Shown here in pieces: positions 37,941 through 48,645 of a stretch of DNA of 64,000 nt. This DNA comes from Psychromonas marina. Lineage in GTDB: Bacteria; Pseudomonadota; Gammaproteobacteria; Enterobacterales; Psychromonadaceae. Numbering within the stretch: the stretch's first letter is position 1; the number at the start of each line of letters is the position of its first letter. The notes beneath the pieces were generated by a model. It had not been told where the DNA came from and did not search any database. It worked only from the letters and a program-made list of their open reading frames with translations. Made by a program: the position numbers and the translations under genes. The stretch is taken from NCBI RefSeq assembly GCF_030161115.1, contig NZ_BSPQ01000004.1:175140-239139 (forward strand), read 5' to 3'.

Positions 37941-40900
37941 TTATTTTTGTTGTTCTACTTCATTTACTTTTAGTGCCAGTGTCTCATCAAACTCTTTAGT
38001 TTTTTCATGAGTACTTGCAACGAATGAGTATATAACCGGTAAAATGAACAGTGTAAATAGCGTACCAATCGATAGTCCGGCAACGATAACCACACCGATA
38101 CCAAAACGACTCTCTGCACCTGCACCTGTCGCAAATAATAGTGGGATTAAGCCCGATACCATCGCAGCAGTGGTCATTAGGATTGGACGTAAACGAACCG
38201 TTGCAGCTTTTTTAACAGCGTCAATGCGATTTAAACCATTATGTAGCTGCTCCTCTTTAGCAACTTCTGCAATTAAGATACCGTGCTTAGTGATTAGACC
38301 AACCAAGGTTATCAAGCCTACCTGCGTGTAGATATTCATGGTTGCAGCACCCCATGCTAGGGCAACTAATGCACCACTAATCGCAAGGGGAACAGTCATC
38401 AGAATAACTAACGGATCACGGATACTTTCAAATTGACTCGCTAACACTAAGAAGATAATCAATACCGCTAATAGGAAGGTCATATATAACGCACTTCCTT
38501 CGGTAACGAACTGACGTGCCTCACCTAAGTAGTCATGACTGTAACCCTGTGGCAATTTAGTTGATGCCATCTCTTCAAAGAAGTTGATTGCATCTCCCAT
38601 TGCAACACCCGGTGATAATACCGCACCAACGGTTGCGCTATTAAGCTGATTAAAGTGCGGCAGTGAACGTGGCTCTGCAACAACATTAATATTGATTAAT
38701 TCACTCAGCGGTAACATATCGCCATTTTTTGCTTTCACAAAAAATGCACCTAACATGTCAGGTGATAAACGATACTTACGCTCAACCTGTGCAATTACCT
38801 CATAGCTACGGCCATCAAGGTCGATACGATTAAGGTAACCATCACTTAGTAACGTACCTAAAGTAACACCGATATCTTGCATCGTTACACCATAAGCACC
38901 TGCTTTATCACGGTCGATGCTGATGTTCATGGTTGCTGAGTCAAAGGCTAAATCTAACTCTGAATAAACAAAGTTGGGATTTGCTTGTGTTGCTGCTAAT
39001 ACATCACTAGCAATCTCCACTAAGCTCTCAAATGGATTAGAAGTCGTGATAACAAACTGCACCGGTAAACCACCTGATGAACCGGGTAATTCAGGCATTT
39101 GGAAAGCCGTTGTAGCAACTGATGCAACACCGTTAAAGTCACCCGCTAGGTTAGTAGATAACTGTTTCGGGTCAATATCACGTTGGCTCCATGGCTTCAT
39201 GATTGCAATACCAAATGCTTGGTTAGCATTAGGTATACCCGACATCGCTAAGCTACTTTGCACTGAAGGTTGTTCTGAAATTTTATCTGTTATCTCCCTC
39301 ATGCTATTTTCAATGTAATCCAAGTTAGCATTCGAAGGCGCTTTAGACATCATCATCAATGCGCCTTTATCCTCTGACGGAGCAAGCTCAGAAGGAATAA
39401 ATTTGAACAAGTAAGGCAGTGAGGCAAATACCAATAGTGCGAATATGATAATCGCAGGTCGACGTGTCATCAGTATATCGAGTGTACGTGCATAGCTATT
39501 AGTAATGCTTGTTAATACATTGTCTACCGTGCGCTCAAAGCGGTTCGGCTGATGATTGCTTTTTAACATGATGCTACACATCATCGGTGACAATGTAAGC
39601 GCGACGATGCCCGATACAAATACGGCGCCGGCAAGTGTTAATGCAAATTCAGTAAACAGTGAACCAGTAATACCACCCATTAATGCAATGGGTGCGTAAA
39701 CAGCGGCTAATGTAATCGTCATCGAGATAACTGGGACGGCTATTTCACGTGTACCAATAATGGCGGCTCGGAATGGTTCTTCACCGGCTTTAATATGTCG
39801 GTCAACGTTCTCTACTACAACAATCGCATCATCAACTACCAGGCCGATAGCGAGTACCATTGCCAGTAGTGTCATTAGATTGATAGTAAAACCAAATAGT
39901 TGCATCACTACTAATACACCAATCAACGACAGTGGAATGGTGATAATAGGAATGATAACTGCTCGCCATGAACCTAAGAATAGGATCATTACTACTAATA
40001 CAATTAAACCTGCTTCTGCGATCGTTTTAACTACTTCTGAAATCGATTCTTCGATGGCGATGGTTGAGTCATATAGTACATTCATCTCGATTGAGCTTGG
40101 AATGTTCTTTTCTAACTCAGGCATCATCTCACGCACACCTGCTGTAATATCTAGCGGGTTAGCGGTTGGTGCAGCATCAATTGCAACAACGACAGCATCA
40201 TTACCATTTGCCATTGCGCGGTATGTATCATGGCTTTTTTCTAATGAAACACGAGCAATATCTTGTAAACGAATCGTTTTACCATCGTCACGGGTTGCAA
40301 TAATAAGATTTTCTAATTCAGCAGCGGTCGATACTTGTGTTTCAGTATTACCGTTAAAGAGGGTGTAATAACTATTCGCTTGGCCTGTTGCAGATTGAAT
40401 ATTATTAGCTTGTAAAATTTGCACTACATCGGCAGTGGTTAAATCAAAGCCTGCCATACGTTCAGGGTCTAGCCAGATACGCATTGCAAAAGCTGTACCG
40501 CCATACAAGTTAACTTTAGCGACACCATTGATACTGAACAGTTGTGGTTTTACAACACGCTCAAGGTAATCGGTGATTTGGCTTGAGTTTAACTGTTCAC
40601 TAGCAAAAGAGATGTAGATAACTGAGGTACTTGCCCCAGTGCTCAAGTCTAGTGTTGGATCCTCTGCTTCACTCGGAAGCTGTGAGCGAACACTATTCAC
40701 TTTGGCGAGAATATCTGCCACCGCACCGTTGGGGTCGGTATTAAGCTTCATATAAACAGTGATCACTGACGTCCCCATAAAGCTCTGCGAGGTCATGAAG
40801 TCGATATTATCAGCCTGTGCAATTGCTTGCTCAACGGGCTGCGTAATAAACCCTTGGATTAAGTCAGCATTTGCACCGTAATAACTTGTTGTAACAGTGA

Positions 40901-41033
40901 TTACGGTATTGGTCATACTTGGGTACTCACGTACCTGCATTTTACTCAGTGCTTGAACACCTAATAATACAATCAGTAAGCTCAGTGATATTGCTAACAC
41001 TGGGCGCTTTATAAAAATATCTGTAAATTTCAT
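37941..41033 (-). CDS. RND multidrug efflux permease
   Basis: 1030 residues with the HAE1-family layout: N-terminal helix MKFTDIFIKRPVLAISLSLL, two large periplasmic loops, and the proton-relay Asp pair in GLVVDDAIVVVENVDRH (fourth membrane helix). The C-terminal helices end in LFTLFILPVIYSFVA. With the adaptor encoded 8 bases upstream and an outer-membrane channel (not in the window), it would export drugs, detergents or bile-like compounds. Homologues are named VexD/VmeD/AcrB-like. No TolC-type gene is adjacent. Confidence 0.93.
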   Translation of the reverse strand: MKFTDIFIKRPVLAISLSLLIVLLGVQALSKMQVREYPSMTNTVITVTTSYYGANADLIQGFITQPVEQAIAQADNIDFMTSQSFMGTSVITVYMKLNTDPNGAVADILAKVNSVRSQLPSEAEDPTLDLSTGASTSVIYISFASEQLNSSQITDYLERVVKPQLFSINGVAKVNLYGGTAFAMRIWLDPERMAGFDLTTADVVQILQANNIQSATGQANSYYTLFNGNTETQVSTAAELENLIIATRDDGKTIRLQDIARVSLEKSHDTYRAMANGNDAVVVAIDAAPTANPLDITAGVREMMPELEKNIPSSIEMNVLYDSTIAIEESISEVVKTIAEAGLIVLVVMILFLGSWRAVIIPIITIPLSLIGVLVVMQLFGFTINLMTLLAMVLAIGLVVDDAIVVVENVDRHIKAGEEPFRAAIIGTREIAVPVISMTITLAAVYAPIALMGGITGSLFTEFALTLAGAVFVSGIVALTLSPMMCSIMLKSNHQPNRFERTVDNVLTSITNSYARTLDILMTRRPAIIIFALLVFASLPYLFKFIPSELAPSEDKGALMMMSKAPSNANLDYIENSMREITDKISEQPSVQSSLAMSGIPNANQAFGIAIMKPWSQRDIDPKQLSTNLAGDFNGVASVATTAFQMPELPGSSGGLPVQFVITTSNPFESLVEIASDVLAATQANPNFVYSELDLAFDSATMNISIDRDKAGAYGVTMQDIGVTLGTLLSDGYLNRIDLDGRSYEVIAQVERKYRLSPDMLGAFFVKAKNGDMLPLSELININVVAEPRSLPHFNQLNSATVGAVLSPGVAMGDAINFFEEMASTKLPQGYSHDYLGEARQFVTEGSALYMTFLLAVLIIFLVLASQFESIRDPLVILMTVPLAISGALVALAWGAATMNIYTQVGLITLVGLITKHGILIAEVAKEEQLHNGLNRIDAVKKAATVRLRPILMTTAAMVSGLIPLLFATGAGAESRFGIGVVIVAGLSIGTLFTLFILPVIYSFVASTHEKTKEFDETLALKVNEVEQQK

Positions 41034-41041
41034 AATGAGCC

Positions 41042-42163
41042 CTAAAGCGCTGGAATTTCAGCGGGTTTATTAAGAATGTCTGATTCAATAAGACGTACAT
41101 GCGCACCGTTACTCAAGCGAACTTGTCCACTCGTAACCACTGAATCACCCGCTTCAAGGCCTGATAACACATGGATTTCGCCATCTTTACTTTTACCTAG
41201 TTCAACAATTTTTTGGTTTACTTGTTTAAATGCATCACCTGCTTCATTTTTTTGATCTGAAATAACGTAAACCGTCTCACCATAGAGGGTGTAGTTGATT
41301 GCAGTTTCAGTCACTGTAATTTGATTTTCAAGTGTAGGTAAAATGATGTTCGCTTTTGCAAACATGCCAGAACGTAACATATGGTCTTGGTTAGGAATAT
41401 CAGCTTGTACTTGAATAACACCACTTTGGAAGTTTACGGCTGGCTCAATCGCTGAAATAGTACCTTGGAAAGAGGTATCTGCTTGCGCATCAACAAAAAT
41501 ATTCAGATCTTGACCAATGAAGATTTTGTTAAGATCATTTTGTGGGATAGTGAAACGTATCTGCATGCGACTAATATCTTCTAAACGAACAATATCAGTG
41601 CCATCTTGTAGGTATTCACCCATAAATACGTTACGTAAACCGGCAATACCATCAAATGGAGCGCGAATAATACGACGACTAATCGTTGCCTCATAGGACT
41701 CTATTTGCCCTTGTAGTGCTAATAAGTCGGCTTCAGCACTGTCCACATCACCCTGCGAGACAGAGCCATTTTTAAACAGTGATAACATACGTTTATAGTT
41801 ACGATCAACCGATGATAAACGGCCTTGAGAGGCTTTTAAATTCGCTTTTTCAACTTCTGAATCAAGGTAAACCAGTGCATCACCTTTTTTAAGCTGTTGT
41901 CCAGACTCAAAATCTATTTTAACAATTTTACCAGATACTTCATTGGTAATAGTCACACCTTGTTTAGGTTCAATAAAACCGATAACACGTAAATGTGGCG
42001 TCCAATCTTCCGTTTTAATCTCAATACTGGTGACTGGAAATTCTGGAATAGGGCGATTAGCCAAATATTCTTGTATTTTTTGTGCTTTGAACATATTAAA
42101 TCCAATAACACTGCCAAAAACTAATATGGCGAGCAAAAGTGCTGAAGCGATCCATTTTTTCAT
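41042..42163 (-). CDS. RND efflux periplasmic adaptor subunit
   Basis: 373 residues. An N-terminal membrane anchor (ALLLAILVFGSVIGFNMF) is followed by the lipoyl half-motifs GFIEPKQGVTITNEVSGKIV and RIIRAPFDGIAGLRNVFMGEYL. A coiled-coil hairpin lies between them (about residues 110-165), and a beta-barrel/MP domain follows. It links the permease to an outer-membrane channel. AAGG precedes the start, and only 9 bases separate it from tetR. Confidence 0.93.
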   Translation of the reverse strand: MKKWIASALLLAILVFGSVIGFNMFKAQKIQEYLANRPIPEFPVTSIEIKTEDWTPHLRVIGFIEPKQGVTITNEVSGKIVKIDFESGQQLKKGDALVYLDSEVEKANLKASQGRLSSVDRNYKRMLSLFKNGSVSQGDVDSAEADLLALQGQIESYEATISRRIIRAPFDGIAGLRNVFMGEYLQDGTDIVRLEDISRMQIRFTIPQNDLNKIFIGQDLNIFVDAQADTSFQGTISAIEPAVNFQSGVIQVQADIPNQDHMLRSGMFAKANIILPTLENQITVTETAINYTLYGETVYVISDQKNEAGDAFKQVNQKIVELGKSKDGEIHVLSGLEAGDSVVTSGQVRLSNGAHVRLIESDILNKPAEIPAL

Positions 42164-42172
42164 TGTATAACC

Positions 42173-42766
42173 TTAATCATTAATTGTTGTTAAATTATGT
42201 TGTGGTGTTGCTTGAATAATCATCCATGAGGCATCACAAACCTGCGTCAGTAGTTGTTCTGTTATCTCTAATCGTTCTTGTAATACTTTTTTTGCTAAAT
42301 TAATTGAGCTGTCAAAACTGAGTGCTGTTAATGCGGCTATTGGCCAATCATGAAAACGTTTTTCATCGATGCCTTTTTTGAAAAACTCAATAAAGGGTAA
42401 AAAAGCATCATCCTGTAAAAGATCCGTATTTCTTTGATTAATATGTGGCATGCAATACAGCATATCCATCACTGCTAAGCGCTGTGGATTTGCTCTCACT
42501 GCATCAAATACATTGCGCCACAGAATGTCATATTTTTGTTTTTCTGAATGCTGTTCAGACCATCCCTGAAAAGCAGTTTGCGCAGCTTCTTGAGTAATAT
42601 GTTGATGCAATTCGGCCATTAACATCTCTTTATTGTCAAAGTAGCGGTAGATGGTACCTGCTGCAATGCCCGCTTTATCAGCTAATACTTTCATTGATAA
42701 ACCATAAAAACCACGTTCGGCTAATAATTGTTCAGCTGCTGCTAATATGTTGTTACGTTTGCCCAT
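42173..42766 (-). CDS. TetR/AcrR family repressor of the RND operon
   Basis: 197 residues. The N-terminal HTH runs through residues 5-50 (ILAAAEQLLAERGFYGLSMK, then AGIAAGTIYRYFDNKEML). The C-terminal ligand domain is divergent, as usual. It is the first gene of the tetR-adaptor-permease operon. A perfect 14-bp palindrome 18 bases upstream of its ATG is the probable operator, implying autorepression and ligand-induced pump expression. Confidence 0.9.
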   Translation of the reverse strand: MGKRNNILAAAEQLLAERGFYGLSMKVLADKAGIAAGTIYRYFDNKEMLMAELHQHITQEAAQTAFQGWSEQHSEKQKYDILWRNVFDAVRANPQRLAVMDMLYCMPHINQRNTDLLQDDAFLPFIEFFKKGIDEKRFHDWPIAALTALSFDSSINLAKKVLQERLEITEQLLTQVCDASWMIIQATPQHNLTTIND

Positions 42767-42784
42767 TATTGACCCATTAGAATG

Positions 42785-42798
42785 AATGAACGTTCATT
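42785..42798. promoter_or_regulatory. TetR operator of the RND operon
   Basis: AATGAACGTTCATT is a perfect palindrome in the tetR leader. A one-base variant lies at the centre of the dyad upstream of oppA (1661-1674). Confidence 0.65.
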
Positions 42799-42927
42799 AT
42801 CATTGTTTTTTAGTCTATTGCAATTAAAAATTAGACTTATCCCCTATAATGCAGTGCGATAAAGTTTACTTATCCTCTACTTTATTACGTGCTAAAGTTC
42901 ATAAATTATTTACATAAAGGGTTTAAC

Positions 42928-43944
42928 ATGACAATTTTAGTTACCGGTGGAGCCGGATATATCGGTTCTCATACAGTTTTAGAGCTTTTAGCAACTAATC
43001 AAGAAATAATTGTAGTTGATAATCTTTGTAATTCATCAAAAGAGTCATTAAAACGAGTACAAAAAATAACTGGGAAAAGCTGTATCTTTTATGAAGGGGA
43101 TATTTTAGATAAAGAATTTCTAGATAGTGTCTTTGCAAAACATACTATTGAGTCGGTTATTCATTTTGCAGGATTAAAGGCAGTCGGTGAGTCCGTTGCT
43201 AAGCCTGTCATGTACTATCAAAACAATGTGCAGGGCACATTAACCCTTTTAGATGCGATGGCAGATGCCGGCGTATTTAATTTAGTTTTCAGTTCATCAG
43301 CTACCGTTTATGGTGATCCTGCCAGTTTACCTATTCGTGAAAATTTCCCTGTTGGCGGAACAACCAACCCCTATGGTACATCGAAATTGATGGTCGAGAT
43401 GGTATTACAGGATGTGGCGAAGTCAGATGCGCGTTGGTCATTTGCTATCCTGCGTTATTTTAACCCTGTTGGGGCACATATTTCTGGCTTGATTGGTGAA
43501 GATCCGAATGGTATCCCTAACAATTTACTGCCTTATATTGCTCAGGTTGCAGTTGGAAAATTAAAAGCGTTAGCGGTATTTGGTGATGATTACGATACGA
43601 AAGATGGTACTGGAGTACGTGATTATATCCATGTAGTGGACTTAGCGATTGGTCACTTAAAAGCATTAGATAAAATAGCGCAAACAACGGGTGTAAATAT
43701 TTATAACTTGGGAACGGGTAATGGCTATTCTGTTTTAGAGATGCTGAAAGCTTTTGAAGTTGCGAGTAGTAAAAAGATTGCTTATAACCTATCACCGCGT
43801 CGTGAAGGTGATATCGCAGCTTGTTATGCGGCGCCTGAAAAAGCGTTAACTGAGTTGAATTGGCAAGCTGAGCGTGGTTTGGATGAAATGATGCAAGATA
43901 CTTGGCGTTGGCAGTCAGCTAATCCGAATGGCTACGAAAAATAG
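42928..43944 (+). CDS. galE: UDP-glucose 4-epimerase
   Basis: 338 residues from the ATG at 42928, six bases after AAAGGG; an upstream ATG at 42889 is rejected because homologues begin with [19 protein letters not shown]-binding [19 protein letters not shown] and the catalytic Y-x3-K in [11 protein letters not shown] are all present. It interconverts UDP-glucose and UDP-galactose. There are no other gal genes nearby, so it probably serves polysaccharide synthesis as well as galactose use. TATAAT at 42845-42850 may be its -10. Confidence 0.95.
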   Translation: MTILVTGGAGYIGSHTVLELLATNQEIIVVDNLCNSSKESLKRVQKITGKSCIFYEGDILDKEFLDSVFAKHTIESVIHFAGLKAVGESVAKPVMYYQNNVQGTLTLLDAMADAGVFNLVFSSSATVYGDPASLPIRENFPVGGTTNPYGTSKLMVEMVLQDVAKSDARWSFAILRYFNPVGAHISGLIGEDPNGIPNNLLPYIAQVAVGKLKALAVFGDDYDTKDGTGVRDYIHVVDLAIGHLKALDKIAQTTGVNIYNLGTGNGYSVLEMLKAFEVASSKKIAYNLSPRREGDIAACYAAPEKALTELNWQAERGLDEMMQDTWRWQSANPNGYEK

Positions 43945-43982
43945 AAAAGCTGCAATGTGATGTAAGCAATTACCTTAAACTT

Positions 43983-44008
43983 AAAAATCCACTTCGGTGG
44001 ATTTTTTT
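43983..44008 (+). terminator. Terminator after galE
   Basis: AAAAATCCAC-TTCG-GTGGATTTTTTT: a compact stem with a stable TTCG loop and a T tract. Confidence 0.88.
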
Positions 44009-44044
44009 ACGAAAACACTCTCGTTACAAATATTTTTTGACAGT

Positions 44045-44281
44045 TTAACCGCCTTTTTTAATCAGGTATCGGTAAGGAATCTGCTCAATATTACTCTCTA
44101 ATAGCGTGTGATCCATAAATCGACAAAAGCTTGGAATATCTCGGGTAGTCGCTGGATCATCTGCAATAACTTCTAATAATTCATTTTCTTGCATTTTTCT
44201 TACGGTTTTTCGAATCATCATTACAGGCTCTGGACAACGCAATCCGAGTGTATCAAGTGTTTTCATTTTATCGTTTGCCAT
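44045..44281 (-). CDS. tusA: Sulfurtransferase TusA
   Basis: 78 residues from the ATG whose complement is at 44279-44281, preceded on the minus strand by AGGG; a longer start at 44308 lacks this signal. The family motif [15 protein letters not shown] places the persulfide cysteine at residue 16. It passes sulfur from IscS toward TusBCD for tRNA 2-thiouridine and also affects other sulfur pathways. Monocistronic here, divergent from a small ORF. Confidence 0.93.
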   Translation of the reverse strand: MANDKMKTLDTLGLRCPEPVMMIRKTVRKMQENELLEVIADDPATTRDIPSFCRFMDHTLLESNIEQIPYRYLIKKGG

Positions 44282-44363
44282 TAAAATTGCCCTGTAATAA
44301 GTAAGCATTTTTTAATTCTAAAATGCTCTAAAGATGTTAATGAAATATTGCTAGTCTTAATTG

Positions 44364-44379
44364 TGTGATCTAAATCATA
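44364..44379 (+). promoter_or_regulatory. FNR/CRP-like site before the small membrane ORF
   Basis: TGTGATCTAAATCATA can be read as CRP (TGTGA-N6-TCAYA, 9 of 10) or as FNR (GTGAT-N4-ATCAT, core TGAT-N4-ATCA perfect). It lies between tusA and the 55-codon ORF, ending 15 bases before the ORF's ATG. That suits repression of the ORF or activation of the divergent tusA. Confidence 0.4.
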
Positions 44380-44394
44380 TTCTAAGGTGGGGTT

Positions 44395-44562
44395 ATGTTT
44401 CAAGTTAATCATCGAATTTATATTTATCTGGCGATTATTATTTCTACCGCTGTTATCCCTATTTTGCCCTTTGTGTACATACAATCAAGTGCTTGGCCTA
44501 TGTCGATGTTGATGTCGTCAGTGGCATTGTGGATAGAGCTCAGTGAACGTCCTAGGGAGTAA
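44395..44562 (+). CDS. Small hydrophobic membrane protein, 55 residues
   Basis: ATG at 44395 follows AAGGTGGGG at a normal distance; stop TAA at 44560-44562. The product begins [20 protein letters not shown], has one strong membrane helix (about residues 8-28) and perhaps a second weaker one (36-48), and ends in a charged tail (IELSERPRE). I do not recognise the family. Support comes from the ribosome binding site, clean hydrophobic organisation and an independent upstream regulatory-looking site. Against it, the ORF is short and unconfirmed by homology. Confidence 0.5.
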   Translation: MFQVNHRIYIYLAIIISTAVIPILPFVYIQSSAWPMSMLMSSVALWIELSERPRE

Positions 44563-44607
44563 TTTATTAAAAGGGGTATTTGAGGAAGGCGTTTAATAAT
44601 AATGAAA

Positions 44608-44638
44608 GTTCGCTCAACAGGTTTTCTGTTGAGCGAAC
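44608..44638 (-). terminator. Terminator after ppc
   Basis: GTTCGCTCAACAG (44608-44620) pairs perfectly with 44626-44638. On the minus strand the stem leads into TTTCATTATTATT, just past the ppc stop. Confidence 0.75.
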
Positions 44639-44644
44639 GATTAA

Positions 44645-47278
44645 CTAACCTGTATTACGAAGACCTGCCGCAATACCTGCAATAGTCACCATTAATGCCT
44701 GGTCAATTACTGGACAAATTTCATCACCATTATTACGTGAACGAGAAAGTAGTTCAGCTTGTAACATGTTAAGTGGATCTACGTATGGGTTACGCAGTGA
44801 AATAGACTCTTTAATCCAAGGCTGCTCTTGTAGCAGTTTATGATCAGGAATCGTTTCTAAAACAGTTTCACGTGTTAGTACTAAGTTGTCGCGTAAACGC
44901 TGACCTAGCGGCCATAACTCTTTTGGTACTAGACGTTCTTCATAGAACTTAGTGAGTTCTTCATCTGCTTTTAAGAATACCATTTCAAACATCTCTAAAC
45001 GCGTATGGAAGAAAGGCCAGCTACGGTACATCTCTTGTAGAAGCTCTTTTTTACCTTCGTCTAATAATGTTTTTAATGACGTACCTGCGCCTAACCATGC
45101 AGGAAGCATTAAACGGTTTTGGCTCCATGCAAAAATCCATGGAATTGCACGTAGGCTTTCTACACCACCATTTGGTTTACGTTTCGCTGGGCGGCTACCT
45201 AATGCTAATTTTCCTAGCTCTAATTCAGGCGTTACACTGCGGAAGTAAGGAACAAAATCTTCCTCTTCACGAATGAAGTGACGGTATTCTTGGCATGATT
45301 GCTCAGAGAATTGATCCATCAGGTCGCGCCACTCTTGTTTTGGTGCCGGTGGTGGTAATAAATTTGCTTCTAAAATAGCTGCGGTATAAAGATTTAAACT
45401 TTGTACTGCTACTTTTGGTAGACCGAATTTAAAGCGGATCATCTCACCTTGTTCCGTTACACGCAAACCACCTTTTAGTGAACCTGGAGGTTGAGATAAT
45501 AAAGCTTGGTGTGCTGGCGCACCACCACGACCAATTGTACCGCCACGTCCGTGGAACAAGACTAATTGAATGTCGTTCTCTTCACTCAGTTTAACCAATG
45601 CTTCTTGCGCTTGATATTGTGACCAGTTAGCTGCCATCACGCCGGCATCTTTTGCAGAATCAGAGTAACCAATCATCACATGTTGCTCACCGTTGATATA
45701 ACCACGGTACCAATCAACAGCAAATAGACGCTCCATTACCTCTTTTGCATTGTTAAGATCATCTAGTGTTTCAAACAGAGGGGCAACCGGAATACGGAAT
45801 GGGCAACCTACCTCTTTTAATATTAATTGCACAGCTAACACATCTGATGCTTGGCGTGCCATTGAGATAATGTAAATACCTAATGCTTCAGGATCGGTTT
45901 CAGCAACCACTTTACAGGTATCTAAGACTTCTTGAACCTCTGCTGTTGGTTTCCATGATGCAGGAATAAGCGGGCGTTTACTGTTTAGTTCTTGTAATAG
46001 GAAAGCTTGTTTATCAGCTTCGTTCCATGCGTTGTAATCACCAACACCTAGGTAACGTGTTAACTCTGATAACGTATCACCGTGACGCTCGCCATCTTGA
46101 CGAATATCTAGTTTAACGAGGTTGATACCAAAACAGGCAACACGGCGCAGAATATCTAAAATAAGACCATTCGCAATTGAGTTCATGCCACACGCTTTTA
46201 GTGAGTTATAACAAAGCTCAAGTGGTGCTTTTAGTTGCTCAGTATGCTTGATGATATCGCGTGCATCACTTTTTTGACCTTGTAATACAGCGCTTAGCGA
46301 CGTTAGTGTTTCTTTTAATTCACCACGTAATTTACGTAGAATAGCGCGGTAAGGTTCATCTACTTCACCTACGACGTCACGTAATTGCTGATCACAATTA
46401 CCCATCGATAGCTCTTCTGTTAATTGTTTAATATCTTGAAGATATAAGCTAACAGCTACCCAGCGACTACTGAGTAAAACTTCTTTAGTAACCGTTGCTG
46501 TTACAAATGGATTACCATCTCGGTCTCCACCCATCCACGAAGTAAATTTAATCGGTGATGCATCAGTAGGTAGTGACATACCTAAACCGTTTTGTAGTTT
46601 TGCATCTAGGTCGCGTACATAAAGTGGTACTGCTTCCCAAAGGCTGTTTTCAATAACCGCAAAACCCCATTTTGCTTCATCAACAGGTGTTGGACGTTTT
46701 TTACGAATATCATTGGTGTGCCATCCTTGAGTAATAAGTTGCTCAAGACGGTTCAGTAGTTGATCGCGTTCTTTATCAGAAATATCAGAAAGTTCTAACA
46801 GGCTTAAGCAATCATTGATTGCTGTTTGCTTATGAATCAATGTACGACGTGCGATCTCAGTAGGATGTGCTGTTAATACCATATCCATTGAAAGTTCATT
46901 GATGACGGTTTGAATTTTTTCTTCAGAGGCTTCTGAATCCTTTAATTTTGCAATGAGTTCATCCATTGGATCAGGGCTACAAACACCACTATCACAATGG
47001 CGCGAAATACCATGGAACTGCTCGGCTATATTCGCTAGATTTAAAAAGTGAGTGAAGGCACGTGCAACGGGTAATAATTCATCGTCAGAAAGGTTAGCTA
47101 ATACACTAATTAGTGTTTCCCCATCTTCTTTACTGCCTGCGCGAGAAGATTTGGAAAGTTGGCGGATCTCTTCGATTTTATCTAGGAATTCAGCACCTAA
47201 ATGTTCACCAATACTTTTACCTAATAGCTGTCCTAATAAATTCACATTACCACGTAAATTTGCATATTCCTCAGTCAT
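44645..47278 (-). CDS. ppc: Phosphoenolpyruvate carboxylase
   Basis: 877 residues, near the enteric 883. Catalytic blocks [44 protein letters not shown] and [15 protein letters not shown] are intact, and the C-terminus ends in IAAGLRNTG. It makes oxaloacetate from PEP and bicarbonate. Two HexR-type palindromes flank its probable promoter (47293-47307 and 47400-47414). It lies between tusA and argE; ppc beside arg genes is also found in vibrios. Confidence 0.98.
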   Translation of the reverse strand: MTEEYANLRGNVNLLGQLLGKSIGEHLGAEFLDKIEEIRQLSKSSRAGSKEDGETLISVLANLSDDELLPVARAFTHFLNLANIAEQFHGISRHCDSGVCSPDPMDELIAKLKDSEASEEKIQTVINELSMDMVLTAHPTEIARRTLIHKQTAINDCLSLLELSDISDKERDQLLNRLEQLITQGWHTNDIRKKRPTPVDEAKWGFAVIENSLWEAVPLYVRDLDAKLQNGLGMSLPTDASPIKFTSWMGGDRDGNPFVTATVTKEVLLSSRWVAVSLYLQDIKQLTEELSMGNCDQQLRDVVGEVDEPYRAILRKLRGELKETLTSLSAVLQGQKSDARDIIKHTEQLKAPLELCYNSLKACGMNSIANGLILDILRRVACFGINLVKLDIRQDGERHGDTLSELTRYLGVGDYNAWNEADKQAFLLQELNSKRPLIPASWKPTAEVQEVLDTCKVVAETDPEALGIYIISMARQASDVLAVQLILKEVGCPFRIPVAPLFETLDDLNNAKEVMERLFAVDWYRGYINGEQHVMIGYSDSAKDAGVMAANWSQYQAQEALVKLSEENDIQLVLFHGRGGTIGRGGAPAHQALLSQPPGSLKGGLRVTEQGEMIRFKFGLPKVAVQSLNLYTAAILEANLLPPPAPKQEWRDLMDQFSEQSCQEYRHFIREEEDFVPYFRSVTPELELGKLALGSRPAKRKPNGGVESLRAIPWIFAWSQNRLMLPAWLGAGTSLKTLLDEGKKELLQEMYRSWPFFHTRLEMFEMVFLKADEELTKFYEERLVPKELWPLGQRLRDNLVLTRETVLETIPDHKLLQEQPWIKESISLRNPYVDPLNMLQAELLSRSRNNGDEICPVIDQALMVTIAGIAAGLRNTG

Positions 47279-47292
47279 AAAACCCTCTCTCC

Positions 47293-47307
47293 TGTAATTA
47301 AATTACA
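47293..47307. promoter_or_regulatory. HexR-type box adjacent to ppc
   Basis: TGTAATTAAATTACA is a perfect palindrome identical to the HexR (RpiR-family) consensus TGTAATWWWATTACA reported for marine gammaproteobacteria. It ends 14 bases before the ppc ATG, next to the ribosome binding site, which suggests repression. Confidence 0.6.
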
Positions 47308-47399
47308 TTTTAAATCCATAATAATGCGACTAAATTACCATAAAAGTGGCAACAGTCAATCGTGCTCATTGAGCTGGTGTTCGTATTTTAACCTTAATT

Positions 47400-47414
47400 T
47401 GTAACTAAATTACA
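47400..47414. promoter_or_regulatory. Second HexR-type box upstream of ppc
   Basis: TGTAACTAAATTACA differs from the first box by one base and lies 107 bp further upstream, overlapping the argE stop codon. Two boxes around the promoter are compatible with looping. Confidence 0.45.
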
Positions 47415-48553
47415 CAATAGCGTTGAATTAGCTTATCTATTACTGCTTGTGTTGGTTTCACAAAAGAGAGATCTAGATACTCATTTGGTTGATGTGCCTG
47501 TGCAATATGGCCGGGACCTAATACGATAGTATCGCAACCTAGTTGTTCGATAAAGGGCGCTTCAGTGCAGTAGTTTGCACTTTGTGCTTGGTTGCCAGTG
47601 TATATTTCAGCTTGAGTTATCAAGTCAGAATGCTGTGGGCACTGGTAGGAAGGAATAGGCTCATGAAGATGGTAAACATCAACACAATTAGGGTAGCGTT
47701 TTTCAATCTCTTTTAGAGACTCTTTCACGGTAATAAAAAGCTCATTCGTGCTTATTCCCGGAATAGGGCGCATATCGATATGCAAATCACAGCAGCCACA
47801 AATTCGGTTTGCGCTATCGCCGCCGTTAATGGCACCGAAATTAAGGGTTGGGTAGGGTACTTCAAAGTGTTCATTATGATATTTGTCTTTGAATATTTGT
47901 TGTACTTTTTTTAACTCCCCAATAACGAGGTGCATCACCTCTATTGCATTTAGTCCTTTGTCAGGATCAGAACTGTGTCCACTGTGACCTGTAATGCGAA
48001 TGCCTTCAGACATATGCCCTTTGTGCATAATGACTGGCACCATACCTGTCGGTTCTCCAATAATGGCATAGTCCGGTTTTATCGATTTCTGTTGTGCAAT
48101 AGCTTGTGCGCCAGACATGGTAGTTTCTTCATCTGCAGTGGCTAAAATACGCAGGGGTTTATTGAGTTTAGTCAGATCTGTGCTCTTTAAAACTTCAATA
48201 ACAAAAGCAAAGAAACCTTTCATATCAATGGTGCCTAAGCCATATAAACGATTATCTTTTTCTACCACTTTAAAGGGATCTGTTTTCCATCCTGCTTCAT
48301 CGTACGGGACGGTATCAGTATGACCGGCTAATAATAGTCCGCCATCTCCACTACCATAACTAGCAATTAAATTATATTTTCCAGGTGCATCAGGCACTTC
48401 AGTTATATCGTTACTAAATCCTAACTCTTCAAGCCAGGATGCAAGTTGGTTGATCACTGCTAAGTTGCTTTGATCCCATGAGGCATCTGTGGAACTGATT
48501 GAGGGAATGGCAATGAGATCTTTATATAAATGTATAAATGTTGGCAGTGACAT
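47405..48553 (-). CDS. argE: Acetylornithine deacetylase ArgE
   Basis: 382 residues (M20 family). The metal-site segment [17 protein letters not shown] is followed by [10 protein letters not shown] and [12 protein letters not shown] with the catalytic glutamate. [11 protein letters not shown] and the C-terminal [15 protein letters not shown] are also conserved. It releases ornithine from N-acetylornithine. The start follows AAAGGA. It is separated from the argCBFGH(A) operon by the signalling genes rather than divergent from argC, as it is in many relatives. Because ArgE is present, the pathway is the linear one. Confidence 0.95.
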   Translation of the reverse strand: MSLPTFIHLYKDLIAIPSISSTDASWDQSNLAVINQLASWLEELGFSNDITEVPDAPGKYNLIASYGSGDGGLLLAGHTDTVPYDEAGWKTDPFKVVEKDNRLYGLGTIDMKGFFAFVIEVLKSTDLTKLNKPLRILATADEETTMSGAQAIAQQKSIKPDYAIIGEPTGMVPVIMHKGHMSEGIRITGHSGHSSDPDKGLNAIEVMHLVIGELKKVQQIFKDKYHNEHFEVPYPTLNFGAINGGDSANRICGCCDLHIDMRPIPGISTNELFITVKESLKEIEKRYPNCVDVYHLHEPIPSYQCPQHSDLITQAEIYTGNQAQSANYCTEAPFIEQLGCDTIVLGPGHIAQAHQPNEYLDLSFVKPTQAVIDKLIQRYCVI

Positions 48554-48592
48554 AGGTAATCCTTTAGTGGCAGTCGCTAGTCTTTAATTTAA

Positions 48593-48628
48593 ACAAAAAA
48601 AAGCCTTAAGTAAAAACTTAAGGCTTTT
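48593..48628 (-). terminator. Terminator after the chemoreceptor gene
   Basis: On the minus strand AAAAGCCTTAAGT pairs perfectly with ACTTAAGGCTTTT around a short loop and runs into a T8 tract. Confidence 0.88.
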
Positions 48629-48645
48629 AGTTGGCTGAAAAAAGC

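Noticed and set aside
38044..40368. Several plus-strand ORFs of 95-202 codons opposite the RND permease gene
   Set aside because: They are antisense shadows of a long, conserved coding sequence, without ribosome binding sites or recognisable domains.
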